DNA of 64,000 bases from Euglena gracilis (GCA_039621445.1 CP154954.1:68762670-68826669), one strand, 5' to 3'; numbered from the stretch's first letter, positions 1 through 11,605 are shown. Notes: generated by a model not told the origin, from the letters alone. Translations and numbers: made by a program.

Positions 1-113
1 AATTCTTTTTGAAAAAAGATGCAACCACCAAGAGCTTAAGGGAGCAATTGTTGACAGTGGAATCCAAACCATGATCATCATGACCGAAATTTTCCCATCA
101 TTTTTCCCCTCAT

Positions 114-194
<81 letters not shown>

Positions 195-922
195 TTTCTC
201 CGTCATCTTTGTACGGACTGTATGGGGTCGGAAGCAATTTTTCCTTGCGTGGGACTGTGGTGGCTCCCATCACCCACCAGGATGGGGGGGGGGGTTGATG
301 CCACCCACCCTTTCAGTTTCGGGGGTTCCTGAACAGCGAACATGCTGATTCTGGAAATATTGAATCTCTTGAATGAAAATTTAGTCTCAGGTAAATCTGG
401 TCCGGCATGCAGAATTTTTCAAGTCGAAATTATTTCCCAGCAGAAATTGGGGGAAACCCTGAAAAAACCCAGACCAAATTCTGTCAAAATTTGTAAAATG
501 GCCAAGAATGGCCAGAACTCATTTCACCTTCCATCTCAGGTTCGTGCGAAAAAATTGCGGAAAAGGAAAAATTGCAGAAAAATTGCAGAAATTGCGCAAA
601 AATTTTGGAAAATCGCGGAAACTGCAGAAAATTGCGGGAAAATTGTGCATATCAATTCCCCCGCGCAAAAAAACCACAAAAATTTCCAAAATCACAAAAA
701 TGCAAAAAAAAATGTTGTGTTTTCCCTCCTGGTTATTGTGTTGAGCCGTTGTGTTGTGGCATTGTGTGAAATAAAACTGCAGCAACAAGCATGCTGTCCT
801 GTGTACATGCACCCATATGTGTGACATTTGCGCAAACATGTGTGAACTAGGCGGGTGAATGTTGTCGGGTAGTGCATAGCCTCAGACGGTGGCGCAACGC
901 AATCTTGGACACCGTCCTGGCC
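1..922. other. Left flank and 3' side of copy A
   Basis: Holds a T tract (116-193) and, at about 330-720, a copy of an interspersed repeat with GAACATGCTGATTCTGG and many AAATTGCGG/AAATTGCAG steps. The bases from about 330 to 922 align with 39840-40461 beside copy B, so the tandem duplication runs past the stop codon. No gene is seen. Confidence 0.6.
116..193. repeat. Poly-T tract, about 78 nt
   Basis: Uninterrupted T run at the left end. It could be the tail of a retroposed copy inserted on the minus strand or a plain homopolymer; no flanking duplication was found. Confidence 0.9.
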
Positions 923-1078
923 TCATGCCTTGGGGATCACGACCCCCGGAGCCGGGTTGGGCTTCCACCCAAATGCCGTCTCCGCCCGGCTCACCACCTC
1001 CTCGGCAATGGCCATGCTGGCAGTGCAGGCCGGGGACGGCGCATTGCGGACGTGGAGCGACCCCACGCTCCACCCGCG
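923..1078 (-). pseudogene. Copy A exon 12
   Basis: 156 nt, intact in frame, ending in TGA (925-923). Encodes RGWSVGSLHVRNAPSPACTA and on to VVIPKA. Differs from the intact copy by Arg/Pro and Ser/Cys near the acceptor. Confidence 0.85.
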
Positions 1079-2663
1079 CTGCATTTGGCCCGGGGGGGGG
1101 GGGGGGGAACATCGGCCCTCAAAAAATGCAAACCGCAAAGAAAACCAATTTTGCCGAAGCCGGAAAAAAGCAAAAAGGAAAACGCAAACGCGCACCGAAC
1201 ACAAATTATGCCAAAATCGAAAAACGCAAAAAAAAATACGCATTTGCGTTTTCCCCCCTGCCCCAGGAGGGTACCTTGGACTGCTTGGGCAGGCAAGCAC
1301 CAACCCCCCGGGCTGGGGGGGGGGGGTCGGTGCCTGCCTGGTCGTGGGCCAAAACGTGCCCAGGCTTTCTAGGTTTTCTGGGCTTCCGGCGCCGGAGGCC
1401 TTGCCACTTTGGCCATGTGTCCCCAAGGGGGGTCGGATCTGGGGGTGCCTTGGAGTGCCTGCCCAGGCACCCCCCCCCCCGGATGACGTCGGCAGAAATA
1501 TTCGGGCTGGCCCCACCGTGCATGTCTGGCAGAGCTCATGGGGGGGAAAGGGTGCAGCCATGGGTCGCATATCTGGGGTGAGGCGCGGAGGCACTGATGG
1601 GGCAATTTTGGGCAGTTTTCGCCCAAATTGGTCACATTGAGGAGCCTCCGCCGCCAGCAGTGACAGCAGTGACAGAGTTCGCCATCATGCGTTGTCCAAT
1701 TTGGGGTCAAACACCTCCTATTCCAGTGTGGACCACCTCACCCGCTGCCTGTGGTGTGCTTGGATTGGCAAAACGGGAAAAATTACAAACAGAAAAATTT
1801 GGCTCTCACACAAATGGCCGAGAATTGCAGTGACAGAGCTGGCTGAATGGTGTGGGGGGAAATTCAAAACTTGTAACATTCTCTGTCCCCCACCACTTTG
1901 CGTTCTGCGGCACTGCAGCTAGCACCCTTTTCCACTGCCGGCCTGACCAGGAGAGGTCTTTGTGGATCTTTGGTTTTGAGGACACACATTAACTTCAAAG
2001 GTGCACAGTTGTCCCAAGTGATCTGAATGGAAGCATTGCAACTTTTGCATGATTTGACAATATCCCTCTACGTGACACAGAACACAGATCAATGCACAAA
2101 ATTTGGGCTTCAGAGCGACATTCTCCTCCCAAGGAACAATCTGGCAGTTGAATTGCAAAAACACACATTTGATCATGCGGGGGGAAAGTCAGGAAATGGG
2201 CGGCGGGTGTCTTTTTTCCTTTTGTGGAAGAATCACTTTTGGGAATTGGCATCAACTGTGTGAAATGGAGGGAAATGCAGCAAACACCACCCCTGCAAGT
2301 GGCCACCTGTGTTTTGGGGGTGGTGCACTGCCAAAAAAGTCTCAAAATGAAAAAAAAAAAAAAAAATGACAGCTCATGATGCTCAGAAAAAAAAATTAGA
2401 GTGAGTCTTCTGACTCAAAAGAAGCCTGCATTACCTCCTCCATTCTTTTTGGCAAATTGGTGAATTTGGGTAAATCTTTTGGGTAATTCATCTTCATCTT
2501 CAAAACAAACAAAGGTTTGGAAAAGCAGGCGGGAATCTGCCCGAAAATCACTGCGGGGACTCACACTTTGGGTGGTGACCACGACAAAGAACGCTCAAAC
2601 CATAGCCTGGAGGCCACGACCCCCCCCTCCCTCACCCCCTCCCTGGCGGTGGGGCGTGGCCAC
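1079..2663 (-). other. Copy A intron 11
   Basis: Non-coding. Next to exon 12 lie a G run (1090-1107) and GCAAAAA-type stretches on the plus strand. From about 1600 to 2350 it aligns with copy B 41000-41760 (for example the GACAGCAGTGACAG repeats). It ends in a relic of the CAGGCTTCTT element at 2405-2428. Confidence 0.6.
2405..2428. mobile_element. Relic right end of a CAGGCTTCTT element
   Basis: GTCTTCTGACTCAAAAGAAG then CCTG followed by CATTACCT. The same right end and the same flank occur at 42834 in copy B, where the whole element is present. It therefore inserted before the gene duplicated and was later mostly deleted here. Confidence 0.75.
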
Positions 2664-2677
2664 CTTGCCGTTCAGGG
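2664..2677 (-). pseudogene. Copy A exon 11 remnant
   Basis: Only the codons for LNGK and the donor AAG|GTGGCC survive. Compared with copy B 43072-43177, the 92 bases equivalent to 43086-43177 are missing, including the acceptor. The junction reads TTCAGGG/AGCCTC on the plus strand. Confidence 0.85.
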
Positions 2678-3893
2678 AGCCTCAAAAAACATGACACAAA
2701 AAATGCAAAAAAAAGAAAACGCAAATAAAGACGCAAATAAACACTAAAAAAACATTGTTGCGTGTAAAATACTGTCGGAGATTCTCCGGGATGCATACAT
2801 GCTTGTGCTTACCAACCGGGAGGGGGGGGAGGGGGGGGAGTGGGTGCTATAGGCTGCCTGCCCCTAGCAGCACACCCCCCCCCGGGGGGGGACAGGGGTC
2901 AGAGCCCGACCCAGAACATTTTCATTGAAAATGCCCGTTTCCGGGCCCCCGGCGCCTTCGGCGCCGGGGTCAGAGGGGGGTGCCTGCTAGGGGCAGGCAC
3001 CCCCCGAAACCCTACCCCCCCGGGGGGGGGGGGTCGGATCGGGTGCTATGGGGTGCCCTCCCCTAACACCCACCCCCCCCCCCCGTGGGGTAGGCACCCG
3101 ATTCTCCGGGATGCACACTTTCTGCTGTAGAGGTCTTTTCGGCTCCGCCAGGGAAAAAATTTCTTTTGCAAAAAAATGCAAGAATGACAAAAAAATGACA
3201 AATTTTTTGGTCTCGGGAGAAAATCAGGCCAAAAAAAAGGAATTCTTCATTGTCAATTTTTTCCATAAAAATCCAAAAAGATCAGGGGAAAAAAACACAA
3301 AAACAACACAAAAAAAAGGGAAAAAGCAGATTTGGTCAAAATAAAAAAACCTGCAGAAAAAATCCGCAGAAAAAAACGCATTTGCATTCCCCCTCCCCCT
3401 GTGTGGTGCTGGGCAAATATCCACGACGCACCGTGCACCAATGTTGTGCCTTTGTCTCTGTTCTCCCTTTCAGGGTGAATTTGACCAGCCTTGTGGCGTC
3501 TGTGCCATGGGTGCCGTCCCAGGCAGAAATTCGCCCCCCAAAATGGCTTGGTTAAATATTATCGGTGCTTCCAAACCAACGTGGACACAATTGGGTGTAT
3601 GGATGCAACTCAACATTGGGAAGTCAAAAACACAACCCGACATCAAAACACTCCAATTGTAACTTGAAAGAGAAGATCTCTAAAGAGCAATGGCTTGGCA
3701 GGGCCAGAGGGATAATCCCCAAAAATGCGGCAAATAACTCCTCTGACTCTGTCCACAATTTGTTGTCCTTTCGTTTAGAGCCATAAACACAACCCCCCGA
3801 AAAAAAAATCAAATCAATGGCAGACATACATGCACATTCAAAACACACACACACAAACTCACACAATGCAATAGCACACATGCTACGCCATAC
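2678..3893 (-). other. Copy A intron 10
   Basis: Apart from the insertion at 2799-3100 it aligns with copy B intron 10 (43138-44090), including A/G-rich plus-strand tracts. No ORF of note. Confidence 0.55.
2799..3100. mobile_element. G/C-run repeat between 18-bp direct repeats
   Basis: The block is flanked by ATTCTCCGGGATGCATAC (2781-2798) and ATTCTCCGGGATGCACAC (3101-3118). Copy B has this site once (near 43315). The inside carries TTACCAACC, GGCGCCTTCGGCGCC (2951-2965) and GGCACCCGATT, all typical of the CAGGCTG family, but both terminal motifs are missing. Confidence 0.65.
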
Positions 3894-3977
3894 CTGGGCC
3901 ATGACCCCAGAGAAGCTGGGCTCTGTCTGCTCCAGCTTCAAGCTGGGGATCATGCGCTGCGCCTGGGCCAGGAACGC
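3894..3977 (-). pseudogene. Copy A exon 10
   Basis: 84 nt, AFLAQAQRMIPSLKLEQTEP then SFSGVMAQ. Splice sites CCGCAG|GCG and CAG|GTATGG are intact. Confidence 0.85.
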
Positions 3978-4883
3978 CTGCGGAGCAAAAAGCAAACAAA
4001 AGCAAACAAAACGGACCACTCGGTGACACATGAGCAACAGTCCGAAAAGCAATGCCACTGGCAGCAAAATGCACCGTGCTACTTTCCAAAAAAAAAAGAC
4101 CCCCGCTGATGGCGCAAAGCGCCGGGGACAGTAAAAATTTTCCCGGAACAAAAATCACCAAAAACTCCTAGATTTTCGGATGCTGAAATGCAAAGGGCTT
4201 TGATTTGACAATTAAACGTGATAACAACCAAATAACAACTCTCCTGCAGACTGTGCCAAAAACAACAACAAATCTGGGCAAAAAAAATGTCTTTGCTGAC
4301 CAGATACCCCTCAACATCTTCCCATCAGCCAGCTTTTTTGGCGAGTATGCAGGGAGAGCAGTGGTTTCTTAAAGAACCCACCTTTGGCAGGGTGGGAGTC
4401 AAGGTTATCGGATAGACGCAATTGGCGTGCACCGGGGGGGGGGGACCCCAATGAGGAATTGATGGTGCATCCATTCATTCCAAATTCCTTTCAGGGGAGG
4501 GGGTCATTATTTTTATCAAAAACTTTGGCCAAAATGCCTGAAGCAGCTTTCAATATAAGGGCAGATGGGGGTCCATTGGTGCCCCCCCCCCCACCAGCAT
4601 CGGTCTGGAGGGAAGGGACACCCCCTCATCCCTGCACACACTGCTTATATTGAACCCTGACCTGAAGACACCTGAGAATGCCTTTAAAAACCTTTAAAAA
4701 ATTCATTTGGCAGAATTTTTTCTCTGACCTGATTTCTTGTATCCTCTTGGTCTATTCGGAAAAATGGGTTTTTCGAATGGACAAGTACGTTTTTTTTTTA
4801 GGGTTTTCAAATTCTATTTTGCAGGGGCGGTCCAAAGGCGATCATCAGTCTGAGAAAAATCCCTGCCAAGAAGTTTTTAAAAG

Positions 4884-4929
<46 letters not shown>

Positions 4930-5025
4930 AAAAGAAAAAAAAAAATTTTATAAATTAAAAATAAGAAAGAAAAAAAACAAAAAAAACAAAAAGATGAATA
5001 AAAAAAAAAAAAAAAAAAAAAAAAA

Positions 5026-5068
<43 letters not shown>

Positions 5069-5861
5069 TTTATTACAATCCCTGGAGAGGACGCAGGATA
5101 ATTTTTCATTCAACCTTTTTTTATTTTTTTTTCGCCCAAAGCAAAAGAGTGTTTTGGTCCAAAACCTCATGCAACTGGTGATTCTGGAAGAAAGGAAATG
5201 CCCCTGGGAAAAAATACGCAAAAATGCAAATTTTCTGAATATTTCTAAAATTTTAAAAATTTTCTAAAATTTTCAGAATGCAGATTATGCAACTGGTATA
5301 TCTGCCCCCTCCTTTTGGATCCGAATAATGTGACTGTTGTTTTCAAATGTCTGTGCTATTGAACCACTATTGAAAGTTTATCTCCAAGGCCATATTTGCC
5401 AACCGCAAGCTCATATGGAGTTGACTCCCCCAGAGGGGATATGGCTCCGGGGAGGGGGGTGCAGCCTATCCTCCAGGCAGCCTATCCCTCCCCCCTGGGG
5501 GGGGGGGGGGTCCGATGAAATAAAGTTCAGGCAATCTCGGCACAATCGGGCTGACTTGAAAAATATTGGTGCAAATCGCTGACAATTTTTTTTGAAAAAA
5601 GTCAGCGCTGATTTTTTTTGAAAAAAAAAGACTCAAAAAAGGTGGATCCCCATCAGCCCCCCCCCCCCATTGCACACACCAGGAACGGCGGCCGACTGAT
5701 GTGCAGCAAAATCCACTACATGGTTTTTATTTGTACCATATTGATAGACTGTTCAGCTGGCAGTTGCCCAAAAACCTTGAACACTGGAATACGCGCAATA
5801 CCACACAGCGCATGACTTCCCTCCGAGAAAGCGGCAATCTGCAGACCCAAACACAGCACAC
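3978..5861 (-). other. Copy A intron 9, containing a segment inverted relative to copy B
   Basis: About 4385-5365 matches the reverse complement of copy B about 44803-45567, with flanks still colinear. It also holds a long A-rich tract (4889-5063) absent from copy B. Confidence 0.75.
4889..5063. repeat. A-rich tract, about 175 nt
   Basis: Nearly pure A with a few T, G and C interruptions, inside the inverted segment of intron 9. It is absent from the matching part of copy B, so it grew or inserted after the duplication. Confidence 0.9.
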
Positions 5862-5949
5862 CTTCTGGTTCAAATCCCGGTACAATTCCCGCACAGACAT
5901 ATCAAAGTTCTTGAGGGCGAAAGAGTACAAGCCAAAGTGGGTGAGCGTC
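5862..5949 (-). pseudogene. Copy A exon 9
   Basis: 88 nt, TLTHFGLYSFALKNFDMSVR then ELYRDLNQK. Acceptor CTTGCAG and donor AAG|GTGTGC are intact; protein identical to copy B. Confidence 0.85.
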
Positions 5950-6842
5950 CTGCAAGGAGGAAACACTTGGTCAGGGTCAGGCTGAATTTCGACCAACCCC
6001 GGGGGGAGGGCGGTCTCGGGGTGCTCTGGAGTGCCTCAGGCGGGTACTGCCCCCCCCCCAGGGATGAATGGGAAGCCTTGAGGGGCGGGGGGTCCGAACC
6101 TCCCCTTCCAACCTCGAAACTGAAAAGGGCCGGGAAAATTTTCGGTTTTGTGGACAGAGAAAATGCCAGTGCCAAATTTGCCAAATTTGGTGAATAATAC
6201 CTGATTGAAAAAAAAATCCAAAAATGCTAATTTTTTGAAAATTTTGAAAACTTTTTACAAAAAAAGTAAAAAAAAAAAAAAAAAATATGCAATATGCTCA
6301 AAAGTGAGGTAAAAGGGCATTGTTTTGCTCTTTTTCTGGCATGTAGCACCGGAAGGAAAATGTTTGCTGTTTTTGGAACCTGTCAAGGAGGAGGTGTAGG
6401 GTCTGGACACCGGCTCCCAACATCCCGTGGTCCGGACCCCCCCGGTAGTTGGGTTGGGGGCGGGGGGGGGGGGGAGGAGGTCTGGAACACCCATTGTCAG
6501 GCAGCCAGGACCACAGTTCCCGACTACGGGACTGTGTCGTCCCATGGTCGGTCGTGCCATCACGGGGTCCCGATACGTTATTGGTCGGTACCCCAACCTC
6601 AAAACCCAAAAGCTTCCCATCTGTCCCTGCCCAGCAAGGTTGGTCCCTGGTCGTGGTCCAAAAAAATGCCCCAAAATGCGCTCCAATGGGATTCAAGCGC
6701 CAGATGTGCAGGCAGTCTGCCCCCCCCCCCCGGAAGGGTCGGATCAGGCCACTGCTTGAGGACCCCCCCGGGGGGGGGGGGGGGTCCACAGGCAAGCCAT
6801 TTTGCTAGACACTGGAAAACAGCCACCAGCTGGACCCCCAGT

Positions 6843-7252
6843 CAGGGTTCGATATAAGGACAGGTGGGGGGGGGTGGTCCGGACCCCCCCCTGCGGGCCA
6901 GGAGGGGGGGGGTGGGGGGGACACCCCCCCACCTAAACAGTTGCACGGTCTGGGTGACCGAATTTCGGCCCGGCGCAAAGCGCCGGGCCAAAAAAATTTG
7001 ACCCCCCAAAACGACCAAAAGTGTCATTTTGGGCATTTTTTGGTCAAAAATGTGCCAAAATGCAAAAAATTTTCGGCGCAAAGCGCCAGAGGAAAAAATT
7101 GACCCTTTTGGGAGGGTCCCGGATACACCCTCAGGGATGGTCCAGACCTCCCTGGCAGGTGGGGGGGGTCAAGACCCCCGGTCTGGGCCAGGAGGGGGGG
7201 GGGGGACACCCCCCCACCTAAACCATGTACGCCCTCCTTATATCAAGCCCTG
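6843..7252. mobile_element. CAGGGTTYGATATAAGGA element, 8-bp target duplication CCCCCAGT
   Basis: Starts CAGGGTTCGATATAAGGA and ends CCTTATATCAAGCCCTG; CCCCCAGT stands at 6835-6842 and 7253-7260. The matching point in copy B (near 47810) is uninterrupted. It has two CGGCGCAAAGCGCC hairpins and no coding sequence, so it is non-autonomous, hAT-like by ends and duplication length. Confidence 0.9.
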
Positions 7253-7820
7253 CCCCCAGTCCGGTATCGGTCAGCCAACTGGAAAAAAAATTCCTTGGTG
7301 CCAAGCTGGAAATGAGATGCTTAATGTGGTTTTTGGCGGGGTTTGTTTCAAAAAAAAATACCAAAAAAAGCCAGAATGGGCATTTTGGCAGGTTTGGAGG
7401 TCCAGAAAAAAATTTGGCACTTTGCGCCGGTCACTGGAAAAAAAATTCCACTAGCTAGCACTACTCCCCCCCCCCGAGGTCCACTGGGATTCCACTATCC
7501 AAATTTGGACTACCTGCAATCCAGCCCCCCCCGGGGGGGGGGGGGGGGGTTACTGCGAACCTGTAAGCTATGGCCTGGATTCCCGCGGAGGCTTCCTGGG
7601 TGGGGTCAACCTCATCTTAAAATTCAAGCTTATTATTTTTAACTCTTCTTTCTTATATCCTAGCTGTTGTCGGATGGAGGGTACGGCCGCTCCACATTTT
7701 CCCCCGGCGGCCAGCAGCCTGCAGCCCGGCTGCGGAACCCCAGCCCCTGTGAGGAGAGTGTTAAGTGAGCGTCAGTTTCAGGGGAAGGGGAGGGTTTGAC
7801 ACACAGGGTTTCACCCCCCC

Positions 7821-8403
7821 CAGGGCAGAACGGGAAGGCCTGGTGACGGGGGGGTGGCTGACCCCACACCCGCCCGGGGGGGGGGGCTAACCACCCCCAC
7901 CCACCACAGGATTTTTTCCAATTTCCGGAAAACAGGGGCCTTGGCGGGGGGAATACTTCCAATTTTTTTTTGCCAATGCACCAAGATGGAAAACCATATT
8001 TCTTCATAAAAAAAAACTCAAAAATTTCAGGTTTAAAAATTGGATGTTTTAGGAGGGGCGTGAAAAACGAGGGTCGATTCCTGAGATTTTTTAGGTTGGA
8101 AATTTTTGGGATTTTCAATGGCATTTTTTTTGCTTCAAAAGCCTCTCAAAATCAAAATTTTGAGAAAATGTTGAAATTTTGGAAAGTGTGAAAAAAATGG
8201 GGTTTTGGGGGGTTTTGGGGGGACCTCCTATATGGGTCCAAAAATGGGTCCAAAAAACACCCGGTGCCGAAGGCGCCGGGAAAAAATTTTGTGGGTCCAA
8301 AATTGGTGCTCCCGGAAATACGGGTGGTGGGGGTGGTGGGGGGGCCGACCCCCCCCCCCCCAACCACCACCCTGAGTGTTTGGCCGATTCCCATTCTGCC
8401 CTG
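7821..8403. mobile_element. CAGGGCAGAAYGGGAA element
   Basis: Ends CAGGGCAGAACGGGAA and TTCCCATTCTGCCCTG, flanked by ACCCCCCC and CCCCCCCC (7 of 8 equal). Copy B lacks it. A second copy, split by nested insertions, spans 34051-36934. No intact ORF. Confidence 0.8.
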
Positions 8404-8648
8404 CCCCCCCCCTCTCAAAGGGAGGGTCCTGGACCCTTCCCCCGGCCAGGGAATCCCTAAATCGAATCCTTGGCAGAAAACTTAGATTTTTATCATATTT
8501 TTTGTCAATTTGTTGAAAAGAAATCACCTGAAAAAGAGATTTTGGCACTTTTGAAGCATTTCAAAAAATTTCTGGCGTTTCGGCCCAGCTAATGCTTGAT
8601 TCGAAGGGGGCACAATTCAGTAAAGACGGTAGGAGAGAAAGAACGCAC

Positions 8649-8787
8649 TTCCACAGCTCCGAGACGTTGAGGTCAAAGAATTTGTACCCCTCGCGGGCGA
8701 AGGCCACGCAGGCCCCGGGCCCGATGATCAACTCATTGCCGCGCTCCAGGTTGCAGGTGGGCGTGAAGTGCACCCCCACCGGGATGC
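8649..8787 (-). pseudogene. Copy A exon 8
   Basis: 139 nt, IPVGVHFTPTCNLERGNELI through FFDLNVSELW. Splice sites intact; Leu replaces Ile of copy B in FFD[L/I]N. Confidence 0.85.
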
Positions 8788-9762
8788 CTGCGGCGACGTC
8801 CGCGGCACACCACCCGCGTGGGTGTGGCAGAGCTGGCATCATTGTTGATTTTTTTTAAAGAAACACAAAAAAAGGTTTTTTTGATTTTTGAAAAAGAACG
8901 CAAAAAAAAGCAACGGTTTGTATTTTTTGTCTCTTTTCCACTGCCGGCTTTGGTTCACAGGGTGGAATTTGCTGGCAACACTGTTGTTATCGCCATTCTG
9001 GATCCCCCCGGCGGATGGGAAGGATCCAGACTGATATCAAAAGCCCCAGGCGTTTGTTCCCATCCCCAGACATTGTCTGTGCAGGTGCGAGGACATGGTG
9101 GCTGTTTCCTGCGGGAAGAAATTTCTCAATGAGTTTCCCCAAAAACACATCACTCCCCCTGTACCCGCAACGCTGGCAAAAAAAGGGGCAAATGAAAGGA
9201 TTTTCATTTGCCCCTTCAAAAATCCCAAACATTTTCTGGCGCTTTGCACTGAAGCCCATCCCTCTCGGGGAGTCCCCCAAAGGTGGTCCGGCCCCAGCTC
9301 GTATTCCGTGTTAAAAAAAAGCTAAAAAACGGAGACTAGGTTTGCAGGATTCCTGGGCCACCCTCCACTTAAACAGTGGACTACACAATGGACTGCAAAT
9401 TTGCTCGTCGAAATGGCCAAAAAAAAATGTGCCTGGGGGCACATTTGGGGGTAAAAAAAAAGGCCAGACATGCTAAAAACTGGACCTTTGGGGTTCTGGC
9501 AAGCCCCCCGGTCCGTTGGGTTCAACCCCCCCCCTGTGGTCAACGCAGGTCAGCGACCTCTGCTCAGTGAGCAGTGTTCCTAAACAAAGCACATTCACTG
9601 AAAAATCGGCAGGAAAAATGTACAAAAAAGGCCATGTTTAGGCAAAAATGGGGTCGATTTCGGGGGAAAAAAGTTATTTCTGGCATCTTTCCACCATTGT
9701 CCATCCACCCAAAACGTCAAAAAAAAAAAAACGTTATGTCGTTCCTCATCCTACTCATCAAG

Positions 9763-9838
<76 letters not shown>

Positions 9839-10137
9839 CGGAGGCCTTCAGAAAAATCACGGGAAAAAATGCAGGAAATTTGCGGAAAATTTTTGGAAAC
9901 TTGCGGTTTTGGGATTTGAGACACTACTGCTGGAGGGGACTGAGGAAAATTTCATAAATCCGTTCATTTTGCAACATAGACGTGAGTTTTGAGCCGTCAC
10001 TCACATCTTTTACAAAAAAAAAATCCAAAAGCATGATTTTTGTAATTTTGGGAACATGCTGATCCTGGAAATATGGAATTTCTTTGGTAGTCAGGGCAGT
10101 GACGAGGAAAGCCTTGGCAGAAGGGGCACACCACCCC
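8788..10137 (-). other. Copy A intron 7
   Basis: Aligns with copy B intron 7 (48722-49883). Contains a TC microsatellite and, next to exon 7, an interspersed AAATTGCGG-type repeat (about 9845-10085) that copy B shares at 49650-49840. Confidence 0.55.
9766..9835. repeat. (CT)n microsatellite, about 35 units
   Basis: Perfect CT dinucleotide run inside intron 7 of copy A; copy B has no such run at the matching place. Confidence 0.95.
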
Positions 10138-11075
10138 CGCTGGGCACCGGGTAGATGTTGCGCTTGCAGATGTTGCGGAACTCGGGCTTCATCTGGTAGT
10201 ACGTGCCGCGGAACGGCAGCAGCTTCGGGTATCGCTGCCCGCCCCCGGACTGGGCCACCGAGTCGGAGTACAGCCCGCAGCAGGGCATTTTTTAACGACC
10301 CTGGGGGGTCCAGCTCAGAGGCTGGAAAATTTGGGCTGGCTGGAAAAAGGTTGCTGGCTGATCCTCCCCCCCCCTAGGGGTCCCCGGACATAGCTGCGTA
10401 GCCCAGGTTGCACCCAGGACCACCATGGGATGGGTGTGTAAAAGGAGCAACGGACTGCGGCAATCGATGCAAATTTGACATGCGACACGGAAATGCAGCA
10501 AAGAACGCGATTGATCGTCGTACGCTCACAAAATGTGAACGGCAGGCACATGCCTGCGGTGAGGAGTGCATCAGAAGCGACACAGACACTGCCAGTCGCT
10601 TTCATCAGACATCTCCGAGGGACGTTTCTGACGCGGAATTCCGACATCGCGCCTTCGTTTTGCGAACTGCAAAAAAAGCTTGTTTGGCAGTGGCCCGCAG
10701 AGGACAGCAGGAGGGTGATTGGATCACCATCCCGCAGGAACATCGGTAGCGGTTTTTTGTTGCATGTGACCTGTAAAAAAACACACGCTTCTGTATCCAG
10801 CAGCCAGCAGTCCGTTGGCTGTGTCGGCGATCACAACAACCAAAATTTGCTCCTGGAGTTTTGCACAGGCATGCGTGAAAATCCGTCACTGTCCATCTGC
10901 CCTTCGAGCGGCTGGAAATAAACAAAACTCGTTGAGGGGGGGGGGGAGGGGTCCCGGGCTGGAAAAAGGCTGCCCCCGGGGGGGTCAAATTTTAATCTTA
11001 GCTATGCCCTGGCCCACAGCACGAGATGACGTGCTTCGCCTTGACGGACTTGATGGGGCCCTTCTGGCTGGGTTC
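10138..11075 (-). pseudogene. Copy A exon 7, split by a transposon and with a lost donor
   Basis: The 5' part (11012-11075) runs from EPSQKGPIKSV to KHVISCCG. The 3' part (10138-10280) resumes at GLYSDSVAQSGG and ends at NIYPVPS. Between them lies the element 10281-11011. The donor reads AGCG|GGGGTG where the intact copy has AGCG|GTGGTG. Confidence 0.9.
10281..11011. mobile_element. hAT-like element inserted in exon 7 of copy A
   Basis: Ends CAGGGCAT and ATGCCCTG, flanked by GCCCGCAG (10273-10280) and GCCCACAG (11012-11019), an 8-bp target duplication with one later change. Copy B has GCCCGCAG once with uninterrupted coding on both sides. It is 731 bp with no complete ORF. An exact 91-bp inverted copy of its 10401-10491 occurs at 12223-12313. 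Confidence 0.92.
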
Positions 11076-11173
11076 CTGGGAGGCCAATACGACTTGCAGT
11101 GAGGGGAAAGAAAACAAACCACCCACGTTCCCAAAAACTCTCATCAGCTGAAGCTTGCTGCATTGAATGAATT

Positions 11174-11213
11174 CATCATCATCATCATCATCATCATCAT
11201 CTCTCTCTCTCTC
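11174..11213. repeat. (ATC)n then (TC)n microsatellite
   Basis: About nine ATC units followed by five TC units, in intron 6 of copy A. Copy B has only a short form (GATATCATCATCTCTCC) near 50168. Confidence 0.9.
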
Positions 11214-11440
11214 CAAAGCTCGATTACGGAGTGCGGCAGAAGGGTAAAAAAAAATGCAAGAAAAATGCCAAATGAGCAATGATTAGAATTAGAATATTGC
11301 ATTGCAAAGCAGCAATGATTTTGCATTGCAGCCTACAAAGACCCAGCCACCGAGGAAAATCAACAAAACAAAAACAGACAAAAAAGTGCCCCACGGAAAG
11401 CATTTCATCCAGCAAACCACACAAGACCATCGCCACACAC

Positions 11441-11605
11441 CTTCCCCACGACGATCACCGCGTCCCCGGCGTCCGCCATGCGCAGCACCTCGAAGTTGGG
11501 CTGCACGCAGCCGAGGCCCGTCGCCACCACGTCCCGGGCGAAGCTGCGGCACAGCGCCCCGAAGTCGCAGATGCCCGTGTTGGGGGAATGCAGCGCTGCC
11601 ACCAC
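11441..11605 (-). pseudogene. Copy A exon 6
   Basis: 165 nt, VVAALHSPNTGICDFGALCR through DAVIVVGK. Splice sites CCACAG|GTG and AAG|GTGTGT are intact. Confidence 0.87.

Larger units (their letters stand above)
5950..8648 (-). other. Copy A intron 8
   Basis: A mosaic of elements: the left arm of a CAGGGATGRATGGGAAGCC element (about 6060-6400, shared with copy B), two A-specific elements (6843-7252 and 7821-8403) and a CTAGCTGG-rich block (about 7260-7560) shared with copy B 47760-48180. Confidence 0.6.

Noticed and set aside
2880-3080. C-run/G-run hairpins as transcription terminators
   Set aside because: They occur across introns and spacers in both copies without relation to gene ends.
3624-4151. 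175-codon minus frame across exon 10 of copy A
   Set aside because: Only its central 28 codons are exon; the rest is intron read through.
5866-5882. GGTTCAAATCCCGGTAC, resembling a tRNA T arm
   Set aside because: It is the complement of exon 9 coding sequence (YRDLNQ), and no acceptor stem or anticodon arm fits. The same holds in copy B.
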